DNA of 64,000 nt from Paucibacter sp. B2R-40 (GTDB lineage: Bacteria; Pseudomonadota; Gammaproteobacteria; Burkholderiales; Burkholderiaceae_C): NCBI RefSeq assembly GCF_025717555.1, contig NZ_JAJIRP010000004.1, positions 125,426 to 189,425 of the forward strand. The letters run 5' to 3'. The notes under the pieces are model-generated. The model ran no database searches. It had not been told where the DNA came from and was given only the letters and a program-made list of their open reading frames with translations. Each line of letters starts with the position of its first letter. Within the stretch, counting starts at the first letter, position 1. Below, in pieces: positions 9,183 to 20,694 of this stretch. The position numbers and the translations under genes are program-made.

Positions 9183-10924
9183 GGCTTGAGCTTGCCCTTC
9201 AAATGGGCAAGCACATCAACCAGCGCCAGCTTCGAGGCCTCGGCATCACACCGGCCTTGATATTCGACCTGACCCTCTTTCAGCCCGCGATCGGAGATGA
9301 CCACGCGGTGCGGCACCCCGATCAGCTCCCAGTCGGCAAACATCGCGCCCGGGCGCTCGCCACGGTCGTCCAGCAGCACGTCGATGCCCAGCGCCTGCAA
9401 GTCGTCATGCAGTTGGTGCGCGGCCGCCTTGACCTCTTCGCTGCGGTCCATGCCGATCGGGCAGACCACCACGCTGAAGGGCGCAATCGCGTCCGGCCAG
9501 ATGATGCCGCGCTCGTCATGGCTCTGCTCGATGGCCGCGCCCAAGATGCGCGTCACGCCGATGCCGTAACAGCCCATCACCATCAACTGCGGCTTGCCGT
9601 TTTCGTCCAGGAAGGTGGCCTTCATATCGGCCGAATACTTGGTGCCGAGCAAGAACACATGGCCGACCTCGATGCCGCGCTGAATCGCCAGCACACCCTT
9701 GCCGTCCGGCGAAGGATCACCGGCCACCACATTGCGCAGGTCTGCGATCAAGTCAGGCTCAGGCAAATCACGGCCCCAGTTGGCGCCGGTGAAGTGGTAA
9801 TCCACTTCATTGGCGCCGCAGACAAAGTCGCTCATCAGGGCGACGGTGCGATCGGCAATGACCTTGACGGGTTTGAGCAAATTGATCGGGCCCAGATAGC
9901 CTGGCTTGCAGCCGAAGTGATCCTCGATCTCGCCCACGGTGGCGAAGCGGAAGCCTGCCTTCAGCCCCTCAACCTTGCCAGCCTTGACCTCGTTCAAGTC
10001 GTGATCGCCGCGCAGCAGCAAGAGCCAGACGGTCGACTTGATGATCTCGCCCTTGTCGTTCAGCTCATCGCTGGCCAGCACCAGGGACTTGACCGTCTGC
10101 GCCAATGGCAGGGCCAACAAGGCGGCGACATCCTCGCAAGTACTCTTGCCCGGTGTGGCGGTCTTGGTCAAAGCCTGAGCGGCGGCCGCACGCTCGGCAA
10201 GCAAGGCCACGCCCTCGGCCAACTCGATATTGGCCGCATAGTCGCTGGTCGGGCAATAGACGATCGCGTCTTCACCGGTGTCGGCAATCACCTGGAACTC
10301 ATGCGAGAGCTCGCCACCGATGGCACCGGTGTCGGCAGCCACCGCGCGGTACTGCAGACCAAAGCGATCAAAGATGCGCTGATAGGCAGCGAACATGCCT
10401 TGATAGCTGAGGGTCGCTGCGGCCACGTCGCGGTCGAAGGAATAGGCATCCTTCATCGTGAACTCACGGCCGCGCATGATGCCAAAGCGTGGGCGGCGCT
10501 CATCCCGGAACTTGGTCTGGATGTGATAGAAATTCTTCGGCAACTGCTTGTAGCTGCGCAACTCCTGGCGAGCGATGTCAGTCATCACCTCCTCGGAAGT
10601 GGGCTGGATGATGAAGTCGCGGCCATGGCGATCTTTCACGCGCATCAGCTCAGGGCCCATCTTGTCGAAGCGGCCGGTTTCTTGCCACAGCTCGGCCGGT
10701 TGCACCACCGGCATCAACAACTCGACCGCGCCGGCGCGCGTCATTTCTTCACGAATGATCGCCTCGACCTTGCGGATAACGCGCAGGCCCATCGGCATGT
10801 AGTTGTAGATGCCGGCGCCGATACGTTTGATCATGCCGGCTCGCATCATCAGCTTGTGGCTGACAACTTCTGCATCGGCGGGTGCTTCTTTGAGCGTGGA
10901 GACGAAAAACTGACTGGCTTTCAT
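9179..10924 (-). CDS. proS: Prolyl-tRNA synthetase
   Basis: Charges tRNA(Pro). At 581 residues this is the bacterial form, with the class II catalytic core (motif 2 around [19 protein letters not shown]), a YbaK-like editing insertion that removes mischarged Ala (about 230-390) and a C-terminal anticodon-binding domain. The start at 10924 gives the canonical [19 protein letters not shown]; an upstream frame to 10957 adds 11 non-conserved residues. It is divergent from rppH across about 120 bp holding both promoters. Confidence 0.97.
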   Translation of the reverse strand: MKASQFFVSTLKEAPADAEVVSHKLMMRAGMIKRIGAGIYNYMPMGLRVIRKVEAIIREEMTRAGAVELLMPVVQPAELWQETGRFDKMGPELMRVKDRHGRDFIIQPTSEEVMTDIARQELRSYKQLPKNFYHIQTKFRDERRPRFGIMRGREFTMKDAYSFDRDVAAATLSYQGMFAAYQRIFDRFGLQYRAVAADTGAIGGELSHEFQVIADTGEDAIVYCPTSDYAANIELAEGVALLAERAAAAQALTKTATPGKSTCEDVAALLALPLAQTVKSLVLASDELNDKGEIIKSTVWLLLLRGDHDLNEVKAGKVEGLKAGFRFATVGEIEDHFGCKPGYLGPINLLKPVKVIADRTVALMSDFVCGANEVDYHFTGANWGRDLPEPDLIADLRNVVAGDPSPDGKGVLAIQRGIEVGHVFLLGTKYSADMKATFLDENGKPQLMVMGCYGIGVTRILGAAIEQSHDERGIIWPDAIAPFSVVVCPIGMDRSEEVKAAAHQLHDDLQALGIDVLLDDRGERPGAMFADWELIGVPHRVVISDRGLKEGQVEYQGRCDAEASKLALVDVLAHLKGKLKP

Positions 10925-11047
10925 GGCGCTTTGGCATGGCTCGGCCGCGAAGGCCAAGCAGGGTTTGGTGAGTGAGGGTTAGCGATGAGGCTACCGAGGT
11001 GGCATCCCAATGCAATAATTGACACAACTAAAGATTCGAGGTTGATT

Positions 11048-11674
11048 ATGCTCGACCGTGACGGCTTCCGCCCCAACGTCGGCATCATCCTGCTCAACCA
11101 CAGGAATGAAGTGTTTTGGGGTAAGCGTATCCGCACCCATTCCTGGCAGTTCCCGCAAGGGGGCATTAACTATGGTGAAACGCCTGAGCAGGCGATGTTC
11201 CGTGAGCTCCATGAAGAAGTGGGGCTTGTTCCTGACCATGTGCAGATCATCGCGCGCACGCGCGATTGGCTGCGCTATGAGGTGCCCGACCACTTCATCA
11301 GACGCGATGCCCGAGGGCATTACCGCGGTCAAAAGCAGATTTGGTTCTTGCTGCAATTGATGGGTCGCGACAGCGACATGAATTTGCGCGCCACCAATCA
11401 CCCTGAGTTCGACGCCTGGCGTTGGAACGATTACTGGGTGCCTCTTGAAGCGGTGATCGAGTTCAAGCGCGGGGTCTACGAGAACGCCCTGACCGAGTTG
11501 GCGCGCTATTTGCCGCGCATCAACCATCACAACCGCTATCTGCGCGGCGGTATGCGACCGCAATCGCATCGCAACGACCACGGGCAGCAAGCCGAGGCAA
11601 CGGCGCAAGCCCAGGCGGAATCGGCGCAAGAACTGCCGCCAAGCAGTTCCAGCGACACGCCTCCAAACCCTTGA
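11048..11674 (+). CDS. rppH: RNA pyrophosphohydrolase
   Basis: Nudix hydrolase that removes 5' pyrophosphate from mRNA, starting RNase E-dependent decay. The Nudix box lies at about residues 38-60 ([20 protein letters not shown]). The conserved core ends near residue 175; the last 35 residues are an Ala/Gln/Ser-rich tail, a common variable extension in betaproteobacteria. The ATG at 11048 gives [15 protein letters not shown], the family start. rne, which acts in the same decay pathway, is also in this window but 42 kb away. Confidence 0.95.
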   Translation: MLDRDGFRPNVGIILLNHRNEVFWGKRIRTHSWQFPQGGINYGETPEQAMFRELHEEVGLVPDHVQIIARTRDWLRYEVPDHFIRRDARGHYRGQKQIWFLLQLMGRDSDMNLRATNHPEFDAWRWNDYWVPLEAVIEFKRGVYENALTELARYLPRINHHNRYLRGGMRPQSHRNDHGQQAEATAQAQAESAQELPPSSSSDTPPNP

Positions 11675-11685
11675 TAGCCAAGCTT

Positions 11686-11706
11686 GATCTGCCTAGATAA
11701 GGCGGA

Positions 11707-11708
<2 letters not shown>
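11686..11708. terminator. Hairpin between convergent rppH and proB
   Basis: GATCTGCC (11686-11693) pairs with GGCGGATC (11701-11708), with one wobble pair and a 7-base loop, 11 bp after the rppH stop. There is no clear T tract on either side, so it may only be a weak or factor-assisted bidirectional terminator. Its right end overlaps the last codons of proB. Confidence 0.4.
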
Positions 11709-13916
<2,208 letters not shown>

Positions 13917-13992
13917 TTACGCCCTTTGAGGCTGATGTTAAGGCAAAGCGGCGGTCGTCCGAGCGGACAACCGCAGGCCTTGCTGCAGCCTC

Positions 13993-14027
13993 AAAAAGCA
14001 AAAGCCCCGGCTAGGCGGGGCTTTTGC
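13993..14027 (-). terminator. Rho-independent terminator after rpmA
   Basis: On the minus strand, a 12-bp GC-rich stem (GCAAAAGCCCCG paired with CGGGGCTTTTGC, 13998-14027) with a 6-base loop is followed by five T residues. It lies about 60 bp after the rpmA stop and 80 bp before obg. It would end or reduce readthrough of rplU-rpmA into obg-proB, which implies that obg has its own promoter or depends on partial readthrough. Confidence 0.8.
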
Positions 14028-14088
14028 GTCACCTGCTGCAAGCGGTCGGCTGCTGCCCTCCGCTTGCGGTGCTCATCGGCTATCTGAT

Positions 14089-14346
14089 TTAGATAGCGGT
14101 GACAAAAACCGTCTGACGGCTCTTCTCACCCTTGATGGCGAACGACACTTGGCCGTCGATCAAGGCAAACAGCGTGTGGTCCTTGCCGATACCGACATTG
14201 GTGCCGGGATGGAACTTGGTGCCGCGCTGACGCACGATGATGGAACCTGCCGAGATGGTCTGGCCGCCGAAGGCCTTCACACCGAGCATCTTAGGTTTGG
14301 AGTCGCGGCCGTTTCGTGTTGAACCGCCGCCCTTTTTCTGTGCCAT
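14089..14346 (-). CDS. rpmA: 50S ribosomal protein L27
   Basis: Large-subunit protein whose N-terminus reaches the peptidyl-transferase centre. The 85 residues begin [17 protein letters not shown] and contain [18 protein letters not shown] and [16 protein letters not shown], all standard. It starts 42 bp after rplU on the same strand. AAGGAGATAA supplies a strong ribosome-binding site. Confidence 0.98.
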   Translation of the reverse strand: MAQKKGGGSTRNGRDSKPKMLGVKAFGGQTISAGSIIVRQRGTKFHPGTNVGIGKDHTLFALIDGQVSFAIKGEKSRQTVFVTAI

Positions 14347-14388
14347 GGATTATCTCCTTGAACTGTTGGCTAAAAAGTCAGCTCTCGA

Positions 14389-14700
14389 TCAGCCGTTCAC
14401 CGTGCTGATCAACAGCTCGGTATACGTCTGGCGATGGCCTTGACTCTTCTTGTAGTGCTTACGACGACGCATCTTGAAGATGCGCACTTTGTCGTGCTTA
14501 CCGTGAGCCACAACAGTGGCATTGACGCTTGCGCCAGCAACCAAGGGAGTGCCAACCTTCAGATCCGCGCCGCTACCAACGGCGAGAACTTGGTCGATCA
14601 CAATCTCTTGGCCAACATCCGCAGCAATCTGTTCTATTTTGATCTTTTCGCCGGCAGCAACTTTATATTGCTTACCGCCGGTTTTTATGACCGCGTACAT
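14389..14700 (-). CDS. rplU: 50S ribosomal protein L21
   Basis: Large-subunit protein binding 23S rRNA. The 103 residues start [14 protein letters not shown] and include [16 protein letters not shown] near the C-terminus, the family signature. I used the ATG at 14700, preceded by a purine-rich AAAGGGC; the open frame upstream to 14748 codes non-conserved sequence. First gene of rplU-rpmA, divergent from ispB. The 252 bp between them hold both promoters; a TATAAT at 14919-14924 is the likely -10 element for ispB. Confidence 0.98.
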   Translation of the reverse strand: MYAVIKTGGKQYKVAAGEKIKIEQIAADVGQEIVIDQVLAVGSGADLKVGTPLVAGASVNATVVAHGKHDKVRIFKMRRRKHYKKSQGHRQTYTELLISTVNG

Positions 14701-14952
14701 ATCAGCCCTTTCAATTAAACCACCCGTAAAGTCTCGCCAAGCCATCAAGACTTAGTAGACCCACAGGCCTCACCTCCGCAACCTTCAAAAGGCGCAGAGC
14801 CGCCGAGTTTAGCACGGCATGAGATATTTAACAAGAGACTGGTCCGCAGGGCAAATTGCTTGCAACGCTGAAGCACAATCAAGACCATGCTCAGCCTGCC
14901 TTTAGCGGGGCTGCTCCCTATAATCCAAGCTTCGTTCAAATGAGATCCGAGC

Positions 14953-15966
14953 GTGCACGCTGCGTCTGCTTCGACCCCTTCGCCCCATTCCATAGGCCCC
15001 GCAACTAGCGAAGTGCTTGCCACCTTGGCAGCCGAAATGCTTCAGGTCGATGCCGTTATCGCGGATCGACTCGGTTCCGAGGTCGCCCTGATCAATCAAA
15101 TCGCCGGCTACATAGTCCATGCCGGCGGCAAGCGCATGCGCCCGAAGCTGGTGCTGTTGTTTGCCAATGCCCTCGGTTTTGAAGGCCCGCAGCGTTTTGA
15201 GTTGGCCGCCGTGGTGGAGTTCATCCACACCGCCACTTTGCTGCATGATGACGTCGTCGATGAATCCTCGCTGCGCCGCGGCAAAGCGACCGCCAACGCC
15301 TTGTTCGGCAACGCGGCCAGCGTGCTGGTGGGAGATTTCCTCTACTCGCGCGCCTTCCAGATGATGGTCTCCGTCAACCGCATGCGCGTGCTGGAAGTAT
15401 TGGCCGAAGCAACCAATGTGATCGCCGAAGGCGAAGTGCTACAGCTGATGAATATGCACGACCCCGACATCAGTGTAGACAGTTACCTGCGCGTCATCCG
15501 TTTCAAGACCGCCAAACTTTTTGAAGCCAGTGCGCGCCTGGGTGCGGTGCTGGCCGACAGCACGCCCGAAGTCGAAGAAGCCTGCGCGGGCTATGGCCGG
15601 GCCCTTGGCACGGCTTTTCAGCTGATCGACGATGTGCTCGACTATGAGGGCGACAGTCAAGCACTCGGCAAGAACGTCGGCGACGATTTGCGCGAAGGCA
15701 AGACGACGCTGCCCCTGCTGATTGCGATGGAGCGCAGCTCCAACGAGCAACGCCTGCTGTTGCGGCATGCAATAGAGCACGGCGAGCAAGAGCGCCTGAG
15801 CGAAATCGTTGACATCGTGCGCGCGACCGGGGCGCTTGAAGCCACTCGCGAAGCTGCCCGAGCGGAGGCCAAGTTGGCACGTGACTGCTTGAGCCTATTG
15901 CCACACTCAAAGTGGCGCGAATCACTGCTGGATTTCGCCGCCCAATCGGTTGAGCGCTCCTACTGA
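14953..15966 (+). CDS. ispB: Octaprenyl diphosphate synthase (trans-isoprenyl diphosphate synthase)
   Basis: Builds the polyprenyl side chain of ubiquinone from IPP. The 337 residues hold the first Asp-rich motif LLHDDVVDESSLRR (99-103), the second FQLIDDVLDYEG (226-230) and GKRMRPKL near residue 60. The start is GTG at 14953; there is no suitable ATG before the conserved region. Its position divergent from rplU-rpmA-obg is conserved across proteobacteria. It ends four bases from the convergent GGDEF gene. Confidence 0.95.
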   Translation: MHAASASTPSPHSIGPATSEVLATLAAEMLQVDAVIADRLGSEVALINQIAGYIVHAGGKRMRPKLVLLFANALGFEGPQRFELAAVVEFIHTATLLHDDVVDESSLRRGKATANALFGNAASVLVGDFLYSRAFQMMVSVNRMRVLEVLAEATNVIAEGEVLQLMNMHDPDISVDSYLRVIRFKTAKLFEASARLGAVLADSTPEVEEACAGYGRALGTAFQLIDDVLDYEGDSQALGKNVGDDLREGKTTLPLLIAMERSSNEQRLLLRHAIEHGEQERLSEIVDIVRATGALEATREAARAEAKLARDCLSLLPHSKWRESLLDFAAQSVERSY

Positions 15967-15970
15967 CCCG

Positions 15971-18127
15971 CTACTCGTCGGTACTGCGCTTCTTCATGCC
16001 CGCCTTGGCCGCATACATGCGCGCATCGGCCTCGGCAATGCAGGCTTGCAGTGAACTCTGAGCACTGCCTCTCAAGGCATAGCCTAATGCGGCGCTTGGG
16101 CTGACCCAGACCTCAGGCGCCACCTCAAAGCGGGCCTGCTGGCAGCGCTGACGCAGCGCATCCAACTCAAGCAAAACCTTGCCCTCGGCGCAATCCGGCA
16201 GTATGAATAGAAACTCATCGCCGCCGATACGGTAGTGATCGGCCTGCGGCCACTGCGCCCTTGCGGCATCGGCAAAGGCCTTTATCAAGGCATCTCCCGC
16301 CGCATGACCGTGGCTGTCATTGACGCGTTTGAGGTTGTTCATATCGGCTACCACGACGGCCTGCGGAAAGTCCGCGCCGATCACGGTGTCCACCTTCTGG
16401 CTGAAATAATTGCGGTTGTGAAATCCGGTCAGGCTGTCGGTATAGAGCAAGTGTTCACGCTCATGCAAGAACTGAGTCTTGGCCTTTTGCACGGCCAGCT
16501 TGCGTACCGTGCGCAAGGTCAGGGCCAGAATCAATAGCAGCACCACGGCGAGCGCCGCCAGCAGCTGCGTCAACTGCAGATTGGCCTCATTGCGCAAAGT
16601 CGGCACCGTCTGCATACCCAAGTACTTCATCTCCTCGAATTGGATCAAAGGAATGACCTTGTCCAAAATGGACGCCAGCTCCGGCTGCTGGCGGCTGACG
16701 CCAAAATAGATGAACGAATCCTTGGATGTATTGCCTCGTTTGACCAGATCGGTATAGCCCAAGCCATTGATATAGAACTCAAGCACAGTCGGGTTTTCGA
16801 TCACATAGTCGACCTTGCCGGCGCGCAGCAAGCGCAGCGAGGCCATGATGTCGGCGGTCTTGACGATAGCGGGGTTCTTCAGGTTCTTGCGCAGGTATTC
16901 CTCGTGCCAGAAACCATCAATGACGGCCACGCGCCGACCGTCCAGGCCGTATACGTCTTGCACCGGCGGGCTGCTCTTGAGTCCGACGATGATGTCGCGC
17001 TCGGTGCTGATGGCGCGCGGGAACAGGAAATGCTGCTGCCTCTCCTCGGTTTTGGCCAGGTTCAGCACATGCACATCGCCCGCTTGAGCGCGCTCCAGCA
17101 TCTTTGCAAACGAGCCGCTGACAACCTTGAAACGGATGCCGATCAACTCGCCGATACGGTCCAATGTGGCGCCGGCAATGCCTTTGTATTCTCCTTTGTC
17201 AAAGTAATCGAAGGGCAAGTAGTCTTCCGCCACTCCCACCACCGCCTCGCCGGACTTCGCCAACCAGCCGAGCTCAGCTTCACTGAGCCGCAGCACTTTG
17301 CGGTTGTAGTTGCGCCGTGCATCTCGGGCGAAATTCTGGATGATGAGTCGGCGATGATCCAGGTATTGATCAATGATCTGAGCCAATATGGCCCGGTCCT
17401 TGGCGACCGCAAAGGTCATGTCCGAGGTAATGGTTTTGATCTCAGCGATCAAAATCAGCCCGGGAAAATCATTCAAGAACTCGTATTCAACCCCACCGCC
17501 GGCCGTCACAAAACCGTCCACATCACCCGCCACCAAGGCTTTCAGCCCCTCACGTTGATCTTCGAAGCTCGCCACCCGCACCTGCACATTGGGGAACTCG
17601 GCGGGCAGGCGCTCGATCACAAAATCATTCGCCAAGAATCCTACCGTTTTGCCGTCCAAGTCACCCAAGGTCTGCACCAAGGAGTCCTTGCGGGCGAACA
17701 CCACATAGGGATACTTTTGTGCGGCCTGCGTAAAGCGCATAACCTTCTCGCGCTCCGGCGTCGGATTTGCGCCGTAAAGCAAATCAATCTTGCCGGCCAA
17801 GAAGCGCCCGTAGGCATCATCCCAATTCTTAACCTCCGCGAGCAGCAAGCGCAGACCCAGCTGAGTCTGCATATCGTCCAGCAAGGCTGGCAAAAGTCCG
17901 ATACGCCGGCCTTGGAACTCAAAACTATCAAGGCCCGCTTCGGGGTCAAAGCCGACGCTCAAGACCCGGTCCTTGTGCGCGCTGATCCAGGCGCGCTGGT
18001 TGGCGTCAAGATCGACTGCGCCATTCACAGTCGACGTCGTTTGCGCCCAGCCCAAAGAGCAAAGCAAAGCGAACATGAGCGCCATGCACAAACGCAGGGC
18101 GGTATTCATATGCGTCAAATTGGGCAA
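15971..18127 (-). CDS. Diguanylate cyclase with two tandem periplasmic solute-binding domains
   Basis: Predicted membrane sensor that makes c-di-GMP in response to a periplasmic ligand. Order of parts: signal peptide (MNTALRLCMALMFALLCSLG), two SBP_bac_3-type domains (about 45-270 and 285-510), one membrane helix (about 525-545), then a GGDEF domain with intact RIGGDEF near residue 631. The inhibitory RxxD site is absent: the four residues five positions before GGDEF are WPQA. The first codon is TTG at 18127, supported by a GGAG seven bases upstream; an ATG at 18109 lacks such a site but also keeps the signal peptide. No amino-acid transporter genes lie nearby, so the ligand is unknown. Confidence 0.88.
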   Translation of the reverse strand: MPNLTHMNTALRLCMALMFALLCSLGWAQTTSTVNGAVDLDANQRAWISAHKDRVLSVGFDPEAGLDSFEFQGRRIGLLPALLDDMQTQLGLRLLLAEVKNWDDAYGRFLAGKIDLLYGANPTPEREKVMRFTQAAQKYPYVVFARKDSLVQTLGDLDGKTVGFLANDFVIERLPAEFPNVQVRVASFEDQREGLKALVAGDVDGFVTAGGGVEYEFLNDFPGLILIAEIKTITSDMTFAVAKDRAILAQIIDQYLDHRRLIIQNFARDARRNYNRKVLRLSEAELGWLAKSGEAVVGVAEDYLPFDYFDKGEYKGIAGATLDRIGELIGIRFKVVSGSFAKMLERAQAGDVHVLNLAKTEERQQHFLFPRAISTERDIIVGLKSSPPVQDVYGLDGRRVAVIDGFWHEEYLRKNLKNPAIVKTADIMASLRLLRAGKVDYVIENPTVLEFYINGLGYTDLVKRGNTSKDSFIYFGVSRQQPELASILDKVIPLIQFEEMKYLGMQTVPTLRNEANLQLTQLLAALAVVLLLILALTLRTVRKLAVQKAKTQFLHEREHLLYTDSLTGFHNRNYFSQKVDTVIGADFPQAVVVADMNNLKRVNDSHGHAAGDALIKAFADAARAQWPQADHYRIGGDEFLFILPDCAEGKVLLELDALRQRCQQARFEVAPEVWVSPSAALGYALRGSAQSSLQACIAEADARMYAAKAGMKKRSTDE

Positions 18128-18197
18128 ATCGTGACTCCACTTCGGCGTGCAAGAAAACAGCCCGGCAACTTCCGGTCAGGCTTCATGCTAGCCCAGA

Positions 18198-19214
18198 TCA
18201 GCGCTTTTCCAGCATTTCCAATACGGCCTGCTCTCGAATCCGATTCCGGATATTGCCACTCAACGGCGGTTGGCTCCGCAGCCAGTTGGCCGTATCGACC
18301 AGTGAGTGAGCCAAAGGTCGAAAGCGCAAACCGGCGGCAACCGCCGCGACGCTGCGAACCGCCATCATCGCGTTATCGGTCTCAGGCAACCAGTAAGGCA
18401 GATCCTGAAAAGGCTGAACGCCAGCAGCCAAGAGCTCGGCCTCGCTGCGCCAGACCAACTCTGACCTGAGACCAGCGGCGGCATTGCAAGCCTCGAGCAA
18501 CTCGCCCATCGATTGCCCGTCCGGCCCGCTGGCATTGAAGATCCCCCCGACGCGGGCCTGCGCCAGCGCCAAGCACCAAGCGGCGATATCACGGGCGTCA
18601 ATCAGCCGCACCGCACGCTCTGGACGGCCAGGTGCAAGCACGCGCCCGCCCTCGCCCATGCGGTCCAGCCAGTAGCGCAGACGTGGGCTGTAGTCATAGG
18701 GGCCGATGATGAAACCGGGCCGCACGACCAGCGCGCGCGACCCCATCACTGTCGTGAGTTCTCGCTCGCACAGCGCCTTCAGTCCACCGTAGGCAGCGCC
18801 ATAGCCGCCGCCAGACTGAGAGCCGGTGCCAGCCGCCTGCGCTTCGGCCGCCGCCAACTGCTCAGCGGACAATTCCGCCAAACTGGATGTCTCGACGGTA
18901 TCGGCATTGATTTGCGGGAAGACAGAAATGGACGTGATCAAGCAATAGTGCTCAACCGCATCGGCCAGCAACTCGGCACTGCGCCGAGCCGCACTGGGCA
19001 AATAGCAACTGGCATCGAAGACCGCATCCCAACGGCGACCCCGCAGCACCGACAGATCGAGCAAACGGTCCCCCTTGAGTTGCTCGACGTTCGGGAACAA
19101 ACCGGCGCCATGATTTCCCCGATTAAACAGCGTGACTTCATGGCCGCAGGCCAGCGCCAGCTCGGCCATATGGCGGCCCAGGAATTGAGTACCGCCGAGT
19201 ATCAGTAATTTCAT
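18198..19214 (-). CDS. NAD(P)-dependent epimerase/dehydratase-like SDR protein
   Basis: An extended short-chain dehydrogenase fold of 338 residues: nucleotide-binding MKLLILGGTQFLGRHMAELA, a YGGLK segment (residues around 164-170) in the place of the YxxxK active site, and the RPGFIIGPYD motif of epimerase-like proteins. GGTQFLGRH resembles the atypical SDR group that includes chloroplast stem-loop-binding proteins, so catalysis is not certain. It starts two bases after the AraC-family gene ends on the same strand, so the two are probably one transcript. Substrate unknown. Confidence 0.8.
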   Translation of the reverse strand: MKLLILGGTQFLGRHMAELALACGHEVTLFNRGNHGAGLFPNVEQLKGDRLLDLSVLRGRRWDAVFDASCYLPSAARRSAELLADAVEHYCLITSISVFPQINADTVETSSLAELSAEQLAAAEAQAAGTGSQSGGGYGAAYGGLKALCERELTTVMGSRALVVRPGFIIGPYDYSPRLRYWLDRMGEGGRVLAPGRPERAVRLIDARDIAAWCLALAQARVGGIFNASGPDGQSMGELLEACNAAAGLRSELVWRSEAELLAAGVQPFQDLPYWLPETDNAMMAVRSVAAVAAGLRFRPLAHSLVDTANWLRSQPPLSGNIRNRIREQAVLEMLEKR

Positions 19215-19216
19215 GT

Positions 19217-20164
19217 TTAGGGCCGTGCTGTCGTCTTCGGATCCGCCCTATTCTCCATGCTGCGGCACACGGCCTCTCGGTACTGTGCCGGTGTCTGCCC
19301 GGTCGTTTGGCGAAAACAACGACTGAAATGCGCTTGGTCGCAAAAACCCAGGCGCAGCGCCAAGTCAGCCAAGCTCGGAGCTTGCGCTTGTGCCAGCGCC
19401 TGCAAGGCGTCTTGCAGGCGGGCGCGCTGAATCACCCACTTGGGCGAGACACCCACGTGATCGGCAAAGCGGCGCTGCAAGGCGCGCTCGGGCAGATCAA
19501 GCAGGATTTGCAAGTCACCGACGCGCGTGAAACTGCTGTCCTGCATCACTTGCTGCACGGCCGCGTCGAGGCGGACCACCCAAGGATCAATGGCAGGCAG
19601 ATGCGCCAGCAATAAGGCCTCGGCTGCATTGACGGCGTGCTGATGCGAGCCAGCGCCTAGCACCGCCTGTTCGGCGCGCAAAACCTGGTCCGGGGCGGCC
19701 CAGCCCAAAACCTCATCCAGCCCGACTTGGCGCCCGCTCAAGGCCTGCACCGAGCCGCTCAACCAAGCGCGCAGGCCACCGCATTTGAAGCGCAGGCCAT
19801 GGACCCTGCCGCGCCCATGCAGGCGCCGCACAAAGACGCCGCGCGCCACACCATGCAGCGCCGTCGCCCCGGCCTCAAAAACCAAATGTGAATTCGGGTA
19901 GGGCAGCACGCGTTGACTATGCTCACCTGCCGCAATATCCCATTCAATCAACCAATGAAAATCCAGCCAGGCAGACAACTCCGCACCAACCGGGTAGCGA
20001 TGCAATTGAAACGCCTGACCGGCTTGCCATGCGACTGCGGGCGCCAACAACGCACGCTCGTTCAGACGCGTGCTTTGCGCAGCGCCGAGCTCGTTTGTCG
20101 GGTTTATCGGGTTTGTCGGGTTTGTACAAGCCGGCGAGCCAACAAACGTCGATGATGCGTTCAT
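19217..20164 (-). CDS. AraC-family transcriptional regulator
   Basis: 315 residues with an N-terminal ligand or sensor region (beta-rich, about 60-190) and two C-terminal helix-turn-helix motifs (about 215-305). The second contains LADLALRLGFCDQAHFSRCFRQ followed by TGQTPAQYR, the AraC signature. I took the ATG at 20164. Residues 11-22 are encoded by a 9-bp tandem repeat, giving a TNPTNPINPTN run, so the natural start may instead lie after it. It is divergent from the DUF3224 gene and adjacent to the SDR gene, the two most likely targets. Confidence 0.85.
   Translation of the reverse strand: MNASSTFVGSPACTNPTNPINPTNELGAAQSTRLNERALLAPAVAWQAGQAFQLHRYPVGAELSAWLDFHWLIEWDIAAGEHSQRVLPYPNSHLVFEAGATALHGVARGVFVRRLHGRGRVHGLRFKCGGLRAWLSGSVQALSGRQVGLDEVLGWAAPDQVLRAEQAVLGAGSHQHAVNAAEALLLAHLPAIDPWVVRLDAAVQQVMQDSSFTRVGDLQILLDLPERALQRRFADHVGVSPKWVIQRARLQDALQALAQAQAPSLADLALRLGFCDQAHFSRCFRQTTGQTPAQYREAVCRSMENRADPKTTARP
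20093..20128. repeat. 9-bp tandem repeat inside the 5' end of the AraC gene
   Basis: Four units of nine bases: GTTTGTCGG, GTTTATCGG, GTTTGTCGG and GTTTGTACA. The first and third are identical, the second differs by one base and the last diverges at its end. On the minus strand they encode Asn-Pro-Thr/Ile triplets near the start of the AraC-family protein. Because the unit is a multiple of three, copy-number change would not shift the frame. Confidence 0.7.
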
Positions 20165-20246
20165 GCCAAAGAAGAGTAAAAACGAAATCCAACGCCGCAG
20201 CTTGCTGGCAAGCATGGGCGGTCTGATCACATTGTGGAGTCAATCA

Positions 20247-20681
20247 ATGAGCACAACAGCCCACGCTGCCGCACCGGCAGCCACTACCTACAGCGCCAAG
20301 GGCGGTTTTGAAGTCAAAATCGGCCCAGCCGAAGCGCTGAGCAGCCCGGCCGAGGGCACGCCGCTGTTCAAACGCAGCCTCAGCAAGCAGTACAGCGGCG
20401 AGTTGGTGGGCAGCGCGATCGGTGAAATGCAGATGGCCGGTCAGCCGCAGCTGGGCGAGGCCGCCTACACCGCGCTCGAGTCCTTCGTGGGTGAGTTGCA
20501 GGGCCGCAAGGGCAGCTTTGCGCTCGCTCACCTGGGACTGATGAGCGGCGGCAAGCAGGACCTGCGCATCTGCATCGTGCCGGGCTCGGGCCTGGGTGAG
20601 CTGGCCGGTATCAGCGGCGAGTTGACGCTGCGCATCGAGGCCGGCGTGCATTTCTACGAACTCAACTACCGCCTGAATTGA
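20247..20681 (+). CDS. DUF3224 domain protein
   Basis: A 144-residue protein that fits the DUF3224 fold, an eight-stranded barrel-like domain of unknown role: FEVKI near the start, LSKQYSGELVGSAIGEM, ALESFVGELQGRKGSFALAH, and the closing GELTLRIEAGVHFYELNYRL. I chose the ATG at 20247 because GGAG lies eight bases upstream and the length matches the family. An in-frame ATG at 20163 would add a basic, signal-like stretch (RRSLLASMGGLITLW) but would overlap the divergent AraC start. Divergent from the AraC regulator. Confidence 0.78.
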   Translation: MSTTAHAAAPAATTYSAKGGFEVKIGPAEALSSPAEGTPLFKRSLSKQYSGELVGSAIGEMQMAGQPQLGEAAYTALESFVGELQGRKGSFALAHLGLMSGGKQDLRICIVPGSGLGELAGISGELTLRIEAGVHFYELNYRLN

Positions 20682-20694
20682 GCACTAGCCCGCT

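Noticed and set aside
9203-10975. Long open frame (590 codons) on the plus strand
   Set aside because: It is exactly antisense to proS. GC-rich genes leave stop-poor frames on the opposite strand; the sequence has no domain and is rich in His, Gln and Leu.
16640-18469. 609-codon open frame on the plus strand
   Set aside because: Antisense to the GGDEF gene and reading past its start; no recognisable domain or signal peptide.
20163-20246. Longer start for the DUF3224 protein with a signal-like N-terminus
   Set aside because: It would overlap the start of the divergent AraC gene and has no ribosome-binding site, whereas the ATG at 20247 has GGAG and gives the family length. Not excluded, but less likely.
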